The translations under genes were made by a program, and so were the position numbers. Below, piece after piece: positions 57,028 to 64,000 of a stretch of DNA of 64,000 nucleotides. Source of the stretch: an uncultured Alphaproteobacteria bacterium (GTDB lineage Bacteria; Pseudomonadota; Alphaproteobacteria; RF32; CAG-239). The stretch is taken from contig CAKQRZ010000001.1 in NCBI GenBank assembly GCA_934271715.1, forward strand, positions 1 through 64,000, written 5' to 3'. How positions within the stretch are numbered: position 1 is the first letter of the stretch; the number at the start of each line of letters is the position of its first letter. Below the pieces are notes generated by a model. It was not told where the DNA came from, did no database searches, and worked only from the letters and a program-made list of their open reading frames with translations.

Positions 57028-57708
57028 CTAAGGCCAGAGATGAATGGAATAGTGCGCCGCACCGCTGCTTTTAGACAATATGTGGCAGCGTTTTTGAATA
57101 TCGCTCAGTTTGGCGTCGGCTAAATCTGTATAGTTAAATAGTATAGCATCATTCACCCCTTCTCCAAAATTTTGCCTAAAATTTGATTTCTTAATTTCCA
57201 GTGCTACCGGTTGGATTGCTAAGACTAAATTGCGGCAAAATTCTTCATTATCCTGCGGCAGATAGGCGTCTTTATTAGCCATAAAATATATTTCCATAAC
57301 ATAATATTTACAGTCTTTCATATTATATTTATGGATTTCTATATGGTTTCCGCTTTTATCATAAATGGCGTTATTTTCAAAAGTTGTTCCCTCCGGCAGA
57401 TATCCAAGGTCATTAACTAAATATGTGATATTTTGAAAGTCTCCTAAATTGCTGCCGAGTTTGGGCTTGATTTCTATCATTGCATGAATAAGTTCTGTAA
57501 TCATATTGCGCTGAATGTTTGATTTCCACATATTCATAGCTTTAGAATATCCGGCAATCCCTCCAACAGACAGAACAGCTATTATCGCCAATACACCCAG
57601 CATTTCTATCATACTTCTTCCAAAAAAATTTGCGCCTCTGCCGCCAGTCATCCTAGGCCGTGACGCACGGTCTGTGCCTAGGATCTTGTCGCACCAAGGG
57701 CGGTGCAA
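57028..57708 (-). CDS. Type IV pilin-like protein on cassette A, divergent body
   Basis: From the TTG used here the protein has 226 residues: palindromic-element translation (DKILGTDRASRPRMTGGRG), then NFFG|RSMIEMLGVLAIIAVLSVGG with Glu5. The body is the most divergent of the set. It lacks YGDxYC and the CxxC tail, keeping only scattered Cys (DCKYYVMEIYF; QKRCHILSKSSG), and ends HYSIHLWP. As in the other cassette A genes the frame is open up to the CT tract, out of phase with the ATG at 57886. Confidence 0.75.
   Translation of the reverse strand: MHRPWCDKILGTDRASRPRMTGGRGANFFGRSMIEMLGVLAIIAVLSVGGIAGYSKAMNMWKSNIQRNMITELIHAMIEIKPKLGSNLGDFQNITYLVNDLGYLPEGTTFENNAIYDKSGNHIEIHKYNMKDCKYYVMEIYFMANKDAYLPQDNEEFCRNLVLAIQPVALEIKKSNFRQNFGEGVNDAILFNYTDLADAKLSDIQKRCHILSKSSGAAHYSIHLWP
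57641..57695 (-). repeat. Palindromic element, short form (copy 6)
   Basis: CCAGTCATCCTAGGCCGTGA ... TGTGCCTAGGATC; only the CCTAGG-type hairpin is present, the CTTGGG half being absent. Read in frame as RASRPRMTGG. Confidence 0.72.
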
Positions 57709-57732
57709 ACCCTCTCCCTCAAGGGGCGAGGT

Positions 57733-57953
57733 TGTTAGTTTACTTCTTAATGCGTTATTACCGAAAGTGTTATTTTTTCTGCCAAACTCTGTAAAAACGT
57801 ACTGAACGGCAGAAAAAGCGCCTTTAATCAGATGTTCAGGATTTGCAGAGAGAGAGATAGAGACCTTTGGATTGCTTATTTTTCATCTTTCTTTCCTCTT
57901 ATTTTAAGTTATTTTACATTTTTATTCTATACCAGCCGCACTCCATAAGTCAA
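57733..57953 (-). repeat. Pilin leader cassette A, copy 4
   Basis: ATG at 57886, MKNKQSKG, 17-nt tract TCTCTATC(TC)n interrupted by one A, then the frame SANPEHLIKGAFSAVQYVFT and EFGRKNNTFGNN open into the pilin. From the ATG it reads LYLSLCKS and stops after 16 codons. Tract length and phase differ from the other three copies, yet it too is out of frame. Confidence 0.8.
57924..57953 (-). promoter_or_regulatory. Cassette A promoter, copy 4
   Basis: TTGACT, 18-bp spacer, TAGAAT. It lies right beside the lolA terminator. Confidence 0.7.
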
Positions 57954-57956
57954 CCA

Positions 57957-57989
57957 TAAAAAAGCAAGGATTTTGTCCTTGCTTTTTTT
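57957..57989 (-). terminator. Terminator after lolA
   Basis: AAAAAGCAAGGA / TCCTTGCTTTTT flanked by A's on one side and T's on the other. Confidence 0.85.
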
Positions 57990-58006
57990 GATAAAACAGT
58001 CTGATT

Positions 58007-58615
58007 CTATTTTCTGCGGCTGGCAGATGAAGAGCTTGCCTTTTCAGACTTCTTATTAAATTTAAATAAGTTCTCGCTTAATTTTTTATCTTGTTCCGCA
58101 TCAAATAAAGAAATTGTAACTTCAATATTTTGCTGGTCAATAACTTTCCATTGCTTTAAGCGGAACGGCGCATTGTCAAAAATTAAAGTAATCGGCTTAA
58201 CTCCCGGAGAGTTCGGCATTTCTACCGTAACAGAAGTTTGACCGCTGTCTTTATAAAAATCGGTAACTTTCAGATTTTTGCCGTCAAATTTGATTTTGTT
58301 GCTCAAAATCATGGTCGCCGGAATATCTTTATAGTCTATGTTGGTAATTTGATCCAGCTCTTTATCATTATAAATGATATATTCGCCGTTGCCGACAATC
58401 AAAAGCGGATCCGGAGCAGTATATTCCATACGGATTTTGCTTGGCTTTTCAATATAGATTTTGCCTTCGGCCGAACCGCCGTTGCTGGACATCTGCACAA
58501 AATTTGCTTCTAAGGTGCTGATGTTGTTCAAATAGCTTTCAATTTTGCCGAGGTCGGCATTTTCAGCATGAGCAGAACCGGCAATCAGCAGAGCAGCGAA
58601 CAAAAGTTTTTTCAT
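58007..58615 (-). CDS. lolA: Outer-membrane lipoprotein carrier protein LolA
   Basis: The 202-residue protein has signal peptide MKKLLFAALLIAGSAHA. The mature part shows the LolA pattern: LEANFVQMSSNGGSAEGKIY, IEKPSKIRMEYTAPDPLLIV, GNGEYIIYNDKELDQI and FRLKQWKVIDQQNIEVTISL. It carries lipoproteins across the periplasm, which fits the several lipobox proteins in this window. AAAGGAATTGTAAAATG at the start. The Ser/Lys/Arg-rich tail is not typical of the family. Confidence 0.92.
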   Translation of the reverse strand: MKKLLFAALLIAGSAHAENADLGKIESYLNNISTLEANFVQMSSNGGSAEGKIYIEKPSKIRMEYTAPDPLLIVGNGEYIIYNDKELDQITNIDYKDIPATMILSNKIKFDGKNLKVTDFYKDSGQTSVTVEMPNSPGVKPITLIFDNAPFRLKQWKVIDQQNIEVTISLFDAEQDKKLSENLFKFNKKSEKASSSSASRRK

Positions 58616-58644
58616 TTTACAATTCCTTTACCAAAAAGGGAAAA

Positions 58645-59184
58645 CTACCATTTTTCCCAATGAACTTTTTGCGGGTTATAGCGGCTGGCTGCAGGCTGTT
58701 TAGGCTCTTCGGCCGGCACGCCCATCGGAATAATGGCAACCGGGCGCATGTTAGCCGGAATATGCAGTTTTTCCTGCAGATTCTCAATAATTACCGGCAT
58801 TGGAGCAGCGCCGCAAAAACATGCGCCGTAGCCCAAAGCATGAGCCGCCAGCAGCACGCCGTAAGCGGCAATAGTGCCGTCAACATCGGCATACGACCAT
58901 TTTTCATTTTCTTTATCGCGGTGAAAGGCTTCATCGGTGTTGCTGCAGACAATGATGGCGCAGGAGGCGTTTTTAGCAAACGATGTCCACGGCTGAATTG
59001 TGCGCAGAGAAGCTAATTTTTCAGCATCTTCAATTACTAAAAATTCCCACGGCTGCTTATTGTGGGCAGACGGCGAATATGAAACGGCATCTAAAATTTT
59101 TTCTATATCTTCATGCGGAATTTTTTTGGTTGTGTCATATAAACGAACCGAACGGCGGGTTTTCAGACCTTCTAACAATTCCAT
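58645..59184 (-). CDS. Nitroreductase family protein
   Basis: The protein has 179 residues from MELLEGLKTRRSVRLYDTTK. AAGGAG lies 7 nt upstream, so the longer frame to 59244 is not used. FMN-binding oxidoreductase motifs: TRRSVRLYD, YSPSAHNKQPWEFLVIED, and the C-terminal RPVAIIPMGVPAEEP. It reduces nitro compounds, quinones or flavins with NAD(P)H. 16 nt downstream of the preceding hypothetical gene, so likely cotranscribed. Confidence 0.9.
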   Translation of the reverse strand: MELLEGLKTRRSVRLYDTTKKIPHEDIEKILDAVSYSPSAHNKQPWEFLVIEDAEKLASLRTIQPWTSFAKNASCAIIVCSNTDEAFHRDKENEKWSYADVDGTIAAYGVLLAAHALGYGACFCGAAPMPVIIENLQEKLHIPANMRPVAIIPMGVPAEEPKQPAASRYNPQKVHWEKW

Positions 59185-59200
59185 TTTTTTCTCCTTAATA

Positions 59201-59800
59201 TTAGTTAACAACGCGGCGCAGGCTGTCAATATGCGGTAAAACATAGTGTTCTATCAGCATATTGATTGATTTAGCCGCCATTTTATCACATTGAATAATT
59301 GCGTCAAAAACATTTTTATTGCTTTTTTCGGGGCTGATTTTGCCGACCAGCGAGCGGTATACCTCAGCCAGCTGAGTCAGAGAATCTATCACTTCGGCAA
59401 TATAAGCCGGCACTTTGATATCTTCTTTGCCGCCCCAAAAGCCCTCTACAAAACCGAGCTCCAGCTCATTGTAGCGGTCTTCGCAGACGGTTATAAGGTC
59501 GTCTGCCGGCTCTATGCGCGGCAAAACAATGCTGTTGGCCGAAACCAGCTCAAACATTTCATCCCATAACCCCATGAAAAATTTAAAGAACAGTTCGGCT
59601 TCGTTTTTAGTTTCCAGACGCGGCGCCAGATTATTCTGCCAAAAAGAGGCTATTACGTCGGTCGGGCGCAGCTCGCTGTTGGGGCTGCAGACAGCACCGG
59701 CAAAACGCAGCTTTACTACCTCTAAGGGAGTAGGGCAATTATAGTGTTCCAAAAATTTTTTGAACTTATCATCACCAATATATTTATTTTCGCTTTTCAT
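59201..59800 (-). CDS. Hypothetical protein, helical
   Basis: The 199-residue soluble protein has no signal and is mostly helical (NEAELFFKFFMGLWDEMFEL; YIAEVIDSLTQLAEVYRSLV). No motif recognised. It precedes the nitroreductase gene with a 16-nt gap and is divergent from the lipoprotein gene at 59847. Confidence 0.78.
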   Translation of the reverse strand: MKSENKYIGDDKFKKFLEHYNCPTPLEVVKLRFAGAVCSPNSELRPTDVIASFWQNNLAPRLETKNEAELFFKFFMGLWDEMFELVSANSIVLPRIEPADDLITVCEDRYNELELGFVEGFWGGKEDIKVPAYIAEVIDSLTQLAEVYRSLVGKISPEKSNKNVFDAIIQCDKMAAKSINMLIEHYVLPHIDSLRRVVN

Positions 59801-59846
59801 TTTAATATTCTTTGTATATTATACCTTTTACTGAAAGTATAATTTA

Positions 59847-60215
59847 ATGGAGTTTTTTAAATTGTCTAGTCTAAAATTTGCAATAAGCACGATATTTATG
59901 CTGAGTTTGTGCGGATGCAGTCTTTTAAATCCCTATATTGACCGCCGCCGCAACCCCGGAGTTCAGGATGCGGCCTTGCTGTACAGCGGTCCCTCAAAGC
60001 CGGAAGCCCCTGTGGTCTGCTATAACGGTTTATGGAGCAGCGATGAGGAATTACAAGAACTTGCCACGGCAGAGTGTATTAAACAAGGGACAGGAGACTA
60101 TGCGGAATTTTTGCAAAAAACTCATCTGGACGGCAAATTGCTGCTGCCAAGCCATGCTTATTATAAATGTGTAAATAAAAAAGGAATAAAAAATGAATCT
60201 TCAACCGGAAAATAA
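59847..60215 (+). CDS. Small putative lipoprotein
   Basis: The protein has 122 residues. Signal LSSLKFAISTIFMLSLCGC with lipobox LCGC (Cys24) is followed by a short exported domain with further Cys (VVCYNGLWSSDEELQELATA, ECIKQG, YYKCVNKKG). A TATAAT at 59838-59843 lies so close to the ATG that the true start may be the TTG at 59862, served by GGAG 9 nt upstream. Overlaps argS by 23 nt. Function unknown. Confidence 0.78.
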   Translation: MEFFKLSSLKFAISTIFMLSLCGCSLLNPYIDRRRNPGVQDAALLYSGPSKPEAPVVCYNGLWSSDEELQELATAECIKQGTGDYAEFLQKTHLDGKLLLPSHAYYKCVNKKGIKNESSTGK

Positions 60216-61944
60216 ATTAAATGCTGACTTAACAAAGATTTTTGAAAAATTGGGCTTAGACACCCGTTTTGCGGCCGTAAAAGTCTCCGACCGCGCCGAT
60301 TTAAGCGATTTTCAATGCAACGGTGCATTGGCGCTGGCGAAAATTGCCCATAAAAATCCGCGGGAAATAGCTCAGGCGATTGCTGATGAGTTGAAAAACT
60401 GTCCGGAAATTATCGCTGTTTCGGTTGACGGACCGGGCTTTATCAATATTAAACTGACTAATGATTTTATTGCCGAAACTATGGATAAAATGGCGGCGGA
60501 TGAGCGTCTGGGCTGCGGCATGATTGAGAATCCGCATAAGGTGGTTTTGGATTTCGGCGGTCCGAATGTGGCTAAGGAAATGCACGTCGGACACCTGCGT
60601 TCCGGTGTTATCGGCGAGAGTATTCAGCGCATAGAGCGTTTTGCCGGCAATGAAGTTGTTTCGGATGTTCACTTGGGCGACTGGGGAACGCCGATGGGAA
60701 TGATTTTGGCGGAAATTATTCATCAGGACGGCGATTTATCCAAAGTAAACAGCTATAATATTGAAGAAATTACAGTTTTTTATAAAAAAGCCAATATCCG
60801 CTGCAAAGAAGATGAAGCCGCCAAAGAAACCGCGCGCAAAATTACCGCCGCTTTGCAAGAGGGCAATCCGGAATATCGCAAGGCTTGGCAGCATTTGCGC
60901 AGCGAATCGGTAAACGCCATTAAAAAGAACTATGAGCAGCTGGATGTGCATTTTGATTTGTGGTGGGGCGAAAGCGACGCTCATGAAACTTGCGGCGAGA
61001 TTGTAAAGCTTGCCCGCGAAAAAGGTATTTCTGAGGTTGACAACGGGGCGGAAATTATCCGTCTGGAAGAGGGCAATAAGCCGAAACCGCCAGTAATTTT
61101 GATTAAGTCCGACGGCGGCTACACTTATCACACTACCGACATTGCCACCATTAAAATGCGGGTTGACCAGCTGCAGGCGCAAGAAATTGTTTATTTTACC
61201 GACAGCCGCCAAGCCCTGCACTTTGAACAGGTTTTTGAGGGTGTGGCTAAACTGGGTATTGCGCCGAATGTTGAGCTGGAGCATATCGTATTCGGCACGG
61301 TCAACGGCGCGGACGGCAAGCCGTTCAAAACCCGCGACGGCGGCGTGATGAATCTGGAAACTTTAATTGAAATGTCAAAGGATAAAGTGCGTCAATCTCT
61401 GCCGAAAGCCGGAGAAGTTGCCGGTTACGGCGAAGCAGAAATTGAAAAGCTGGTTTCGCAGATTGCCGTTGCCGCCATTAAGTTCCAAGATTTGAAAAAT
61501 ACCATTGCTTCCGGCTATGTGTTTGAGCTGGAAGACTTTGCTAAGTTTGAGGGCAAAACCGGCCCGTATATTCAATACGCCGTCGCCCGCATTAACTCTA
61601 TTTTGCGCAAGGCCAAGGCTAATAATCTGACTGCCGGCAAAGTTATTTTGCAAGCTAACGAAGAGCGGGTTTTGGCTTTGAAATTGGCGCAGGTGCATAG
61701 TGTGGTAATGCGCGCATTAAAAGACAAAGAACCGAGCATTATCGCCGACTATGCCTACACTTTGGCGCAAACATTCAGCACATTTTACAACGCTTGCCCG
61801 ATTATGACTGCCAAAACGCAAGAGCTGGCGGCCTCTCGTTTGAAAATGGCTAAGCTGGTGCGCGACGTGCTGACCTTAATGCTGTATTTATTGGGTATTG
61901 AAGCACCGGAAGTTATGCTGAAAGCCGCAAATCAAGGAGAATAA
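60193..61944 (+). CDS. argS: Arginyl-tRNA synthetase
   Basis: The 583-residue class I synthetase has an N-terminal Add-1 domain (1-95), HIGH-type motif FGGPNVAKEMHVGHLRSGVI with HVGH near 131, the Arg-specific region SDVHLGDWGTPMGM, the KMSKS-equivalent MSKDKV, and C-terminal anticodon-binding DALR domain (NACPIMTAKTQELAASRLKM). AAAAAAGGAATAAAA precedes the ATG inside the end of the lipoprotein gene, so translation is coupled. Confidence 0.96.
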   Translation: MNLQPENKLNADLTKIFEKLGLDTRFAAVKVSDRADLSDFQCNGALALAKIAHKNPREIAQAIADELKNCPEIIAVSVDGPGFINIKLTNDFIAETMDKMAADERLGCGMIENPHKVVLDFGGPNVAKEMHVGHLRSGVIGESIQRIERFAGNEVVSDVHLGDWGTPMGMILAEIIHQDGDLSKVNSYNIEEITVFYKKANIRCKEDEAAKETARKITAALQEGNPEYRKAWQHLRSESVNAIKKNYEQLDVHFDLWWGESDAHETCGEIVKLAREKGISEVDNGAEIIRLEEGNKPKPPVILIKSDGGYTYHTTDIATIKMRVDQLQAQEIVYFTDSRQALHFEQVFEGVAKLGIAPNVELEHIVFGTVNGADGKPFKTRDGGVMNLETLIEMSKDKVRQSLPKAGEVAGYGEAEIEKLVSQIAVAAIKFQDLKNTIASGYVFELEDFAKFEGKTGPYIQYAVARINSILRKAKANNLTAGKVILQANEERVLALKLAQVHSVVMRALKDKEPSIIADYAYTLAQTFSTFYNACPIMTAKTQELAASRLKMAKLVRDVLTLMLYLLGIEAPEVMLKAANQGE

Positions 61945-61945
61945 A

Positions 61946-63163
61946 ATGGAAAAAACATCAACACAAACGCCGGAAAAATTGCACGATGAAAATTATTGGC
62001 TGATGATTTTAGCCTATTTTTCCGCTTTTTTAATCGGCTTGGGAATTATCGCTTTGGTTGCCGCCAACTGGGAACAAATTCCAAACAATGTAAAACTTGG
62101 CGGCGCAATAGTTTTGATGATAGCCAACGCTTCTGCGGTGATACTATCTATAAAATTCAAAAAAAACATACTGACTCAAGTGCTGTGCGGAGTGTTCGCC
62201 GCTTTGATTATGGCGGTAATCGGACTGATTGGGCAAATATTCCAACTGCGTTCAGATGTCAGCGGAGCTTGCCTGTTGTGGGCGGTATGCGCTTGGCCGC
62301 TGTTTTTAATCACGCCGCGTCTGCTCTGGCTTTGGATACCACTGCTTTTTGTCGGCACAAAATCATTCACGCTCTATAACACTTTTGCTGAAGATATATT
62401 GATAATTGACAGAGGCTGGAGCTACACTACAGCAAACTGTATCTGCAGCCTGACTGTTTTTTATGGTCTAATATTTGCCTATGAACTTTGGATGATTTAC
62501 GCCAAACCGGCAAATAAAACCGTAGAACGTCCGCTGCGTTTTTATTGCGGAACTTTGCTGCTGTCGGCCGCTCCGCTAAGCTGCCGTCCCTTGTTTACCA
62601 ATGTTGCTTTTGCGGATATTCCGTGGTCAACTATTGCTCTGTCTTCTTACGGATATATTTTAGCGGCGTTTCTTATTTATGCCTTAAACCGCAAACACCG
62701 CAGAGTTAGCTTTATGCCTTTGTTTTTACTAGGATTTGTGGTTGAAAGCGTACTGCTAAAACTGGGAATTCTTCAAGACAATGTGGAATCTGTTTTGGCG
62801 CTGACTAGCTTGTTGCTGATGTGGGGCTACGCTTATTATCACAAAATGCCGCGTTTCAGATATTTGACTTTGTTCGCGCTGTTGGTGTGGTTCTTTGCCA
62901 CTTTCAGCTGGGATGTATTCAATCTTGTTCCGTCTTTGCTTATTTGCGCGGCTTTGGCTGTTTACGCCTATCTGAACAACAGCCGCCGCTTGTTTAATGT
63001 TGCGGTGTTGGCGGCGGTTATCCGTCTGCTTTACTATTATGCCGACGCAAGCAATTTAACCTATTTAGGAATATATCTTATTGGCTCCGGCTTACTGCTG
63101 CTGGCAACGATTTTTGCTCTGGTTAAATATGGTAAGTTATTGTGGGAGAAAAAACATGACTAA
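61946..63163 (+). CDS. DUF2157 domain membrane protein
   Basis: The 405-residue integral membrane protein has about 10-12 membrane segments. The N-terminus FLIGLGIIALVAANWEQIPN is the DUF2157 signature. It overlaps by 8 nt the GDYXXLXY-type gene, the usual partner of this family. It starts 1 nt after the argS stop codon. Function of the pair is unknown. Confidence 0.88.
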   Translation: MEKTSTQTPEKLHDENYWLMILAYFSAFLIGLGIIALVAANWEQIPNNVKLGGAIVLMIANASAVILSIKFKKNILTQVLCGVFAALIMAVIGLIGQIFQLRSDVSGACLLWAVCAWPLFLITPRLLWLWIPLLFVGTKSFTLYNTFAEDILIIDRGWSYTTANCICSLTVFYGLIFAYELWMIYAKPANKTVERPLRFYCGTLLLSAAPLSCRPLFTNVAFADIPWSTIALSSYGYILAAFLIYALNRKHRRVSFMPLFLLGFVVESVLLKLGILQDNVESVLALTSLLLMWGYAYYHKMPRFRYLTLFALLVWFFATFSWDVFNLVPSLLICAALAVYAYLNNSRRLFNVAVLAAVIRLLYYYADASNLTYLGIYLIGSGLLLLATIFALVKYGKLLWEKKHD

Positions 63164-63560
63164 ATTTGCTAAAATCTGCGCTGTTTTATTGTTTGTGCCG
63201 GTTGTAATTTTGTCGGTGTATATGCTGCGGCTGACATATTTAACCCATTTTGAAAAAGTGGAAATTGCGGTAAAAGGCTATGACCCCAAAGACTTTTTTT
63301 CCGGTTATTATGTCGCTCTGCAGCCGAATTGGCAAAAAACCGATTGTTCACAATTTGTCGGCAATACTTGCCCTAAAAAAGAATTTGCCGAAGTTTATTC
63401 TTTTTATGTAAAAGAAGACAATGCCAGAAAGTTGGAAAAAGCCATTGCTGCTAAAAATGTGGTGCTGGAATTTTCATATCAATCCGGTTATCAGCCATTG
63501 ATTACAAACTTAAAAATAGACGGCGTGTCTTATAAAGATTATCTGAAAGAAGAAAACTGA
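63156..63560 (+). CDS. GDYXXLXY-domain protein
   Basis: The protein has 134 residues from MTKFAKICAVLLFVPVVILS, with GGGAG upstream; the longer frame from 63081 lies inside the previous gene. N-terminal membrane anchor, then the family motif in altered form (KGYDPKDFFSGYYVALQPNW, where GDYVxLxY is expected), followed by a beta domain with two Cys (DCSQFVGNTC). Partner of the DUF2157 protein. Confidence 0.83.
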   Translation: MTKFAKICAVLLFVPVVILSVYMLRLTYLTHFEKVEIAVKGYDPKDFFSGYYVALQPNWQKTDCSQFVGNTCPKKEFAEVYSFYVKEDNARKLEKAIAAKNVVLEFSYQSGYQPLITNLKIDGVSYKDYLKEEN

Positions 63561-63642
63561 AAATATTTCTGGACAAATATGGAATTTTAGACTAAATTAA
63601 AAGGCATAGAATTATATTTATGTCTTTTAATTTTTATGCCTT

Positions 63643-63855
63643 ATGAAAAAGTTTTTATTCTTTTTGTTTGCTGCTATCGGTATTTGTACTTTGAGCAGCT
63701 GCGGCAGTATTGGTATTGAGTGGATTGATACTGATTATTATAACGGATATTACAATAATCCTTACGGCACGGTAATCTACTACAACTCTCCGGTTGTGAC
63801 AAGATACACATATCCGTTGCCGCCGCCACCGCCGCCAAGATACCGCTATCGTTGA
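63643..63855 (+). CDS. Small putative lipoprotein, Tyr/Pro-rich
   Basis: The protein has 70 residues: signal MKKFLFFLFAAIGICTLSSC with lipobox LSSC (Cys20), then a Tyr/Asn-rich stretch (YYNGYYNNPYGTVIYYN) and a polyproline tail PLPPPPPPRYRYR. No Shine-Dalgarno is obvious. A terminator follows directly. Function unknown. Confidence 0.7.
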   Translation: MKKFLFFLFAAIGICTLSSCGSIGIEWIDTDYYNGYYNNPYGTVIYYNSPVVTRYTYPLPPPPPPRYRYR

Positions 63856-63857
63856 AG

Positions 63858-63892
63858 TAAAAAAACGCTTTCTTAATTAAGAAGGCGTTTTT
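63858..63892 (+). terminator. Terminator between the small lipoprotein and a convergent pilin
   Basis: AAAAACGCTTTCTT / AAGAAGGCGTTTTT. Confidence 0.85.
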
Positions 63893-63913
63893 CTTATATA
63901 AGTATGGCTATGT

Positions 63914-64000
63914 TTAAAAAGTCATAACAATATGGCACCACGGAGATTTATCTGTACAAGATTTACACATCTCATCAATTTTATTTAAGGTAAGTTCGTT
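63914..64000 (-). CDS. Type IV pilin-like protein, C-terminal part (cut by the window edge)
   Basis: The minus-strand frame ends NELTLNKIDEMCKSCTDKSP then WCHIVMTF and stop, the C-terminal signature of the pilin family (LxEI, CxxC, final Cys, TF). The rest of the gene lies beyond the right edge. Confidence 0.75.
   Translation of the reverse strand, partial: NELTLNKIDEMCKSCTDKSPWCHIVMTF

Noticed and set aside
1..64000. Prophage or integrative element
   Set aside because: No integrase, capsid, portal, terminase or attachment-site duplication was recognised; the mobile features are small repeats and cassettes only.

Overview
The window reads as a chromosomal segment of a Gram-negative alphaproteobacterium with moderate-to-low GC. 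Direct evidence is an outer-membrane protein set (FadL-type barrel, LolA, small beta-barrel, several lipobox lipoproteins), an RpoH-type dnaK promoter of the alphaproteobacterial form (CTTG-N18-CCTATATA), ParE, ComM, ArgS and rpsB-tsf. Pilins beginning G|RSMIEMLGVLAII and the many small palindromic repeats resemble what I know from uncultured host-associated (gut) Alphaproteobacteria. That placement is inference.

Layout: 1-3.5 kb holds the 3' end of an rRNA operon (5S) and then two pilin-like genes, each behind its own promoter and a folded 5' leader RNA. 4-10 kb: a large coiled-coil protein, parE, rpsB-tsf. 10.6-12.7 kb: a divergent pilin pair with two recurrent leader cassettes. 12.8-13.9 kb: rpsF-rpsR-rplI. 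14-21 kb: lipoprotein, comM, a secreted protein with a degenerate protease-like domain, two PilS-like pilins and a thymidine/AMP phosphorylase. 21-29 kb: Panacea-type toxin-antitoxin pair, another pilin, HAD hydrolase, single-chain glycyl-tRNA synthetase, rhodanese, rnhB, tRNA-Arg(CCT), a pilin remnant and a Cys-rich repeat protein on a pilin-type leader cassette. 29-38.7 kb: pepF, a third leader RNA in front of a PEGA-like lipoprotein, dnaK-hypothetical-dnaJ, two alpha-solenoid paralogues. 38.7-53.7 kb: DUF2207-like membrane protein, GlmU-like nucleotidyltransferase, a second M3 peptidase, a second divergent pilin pair bounded by inverted repeats, polA, a class A PBP, a flavin-reductase-like protein and a RelB/YafQ pair with a frameshifted toxin. 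53.8-64 kb: FadL, PilT-like ATPase, another pilin, lolA, nitroreductase, argS, DUF2157/GDYXXLXY pair and the end of another pilin.

The main theme is a dispersed pilin repertoire (ten intact genes, one cut by the window edge, one remnant) with nearly constant N-termini and divergent C-terminal domains. It is driven by at least three interchangeable 5' modules. (i) A 180-280 nt structured leader RNA with a long-range helix, a predicted pseudoknot and a 6-bp/7-nt terminator-like hairpin, in three copies with compensatory base changes. (ii) Cassette A: conserved promoter, start codon and a (CT)n tract, followed by a frame that is open into the pilin but out of phase with the start codon in all four copies. 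(iii) Cassette B: a 174-bp element with perfect 20-bp terminal inverted repeats 18 nt before the start codon, in three copies, once driving a non-pilin gene. Palindromic repeats are inserted in frame between cassettes and pilin domains. The leader RNA family and the A/B cassette system are the best candidates here for an undescribed regulatory or diversification system.
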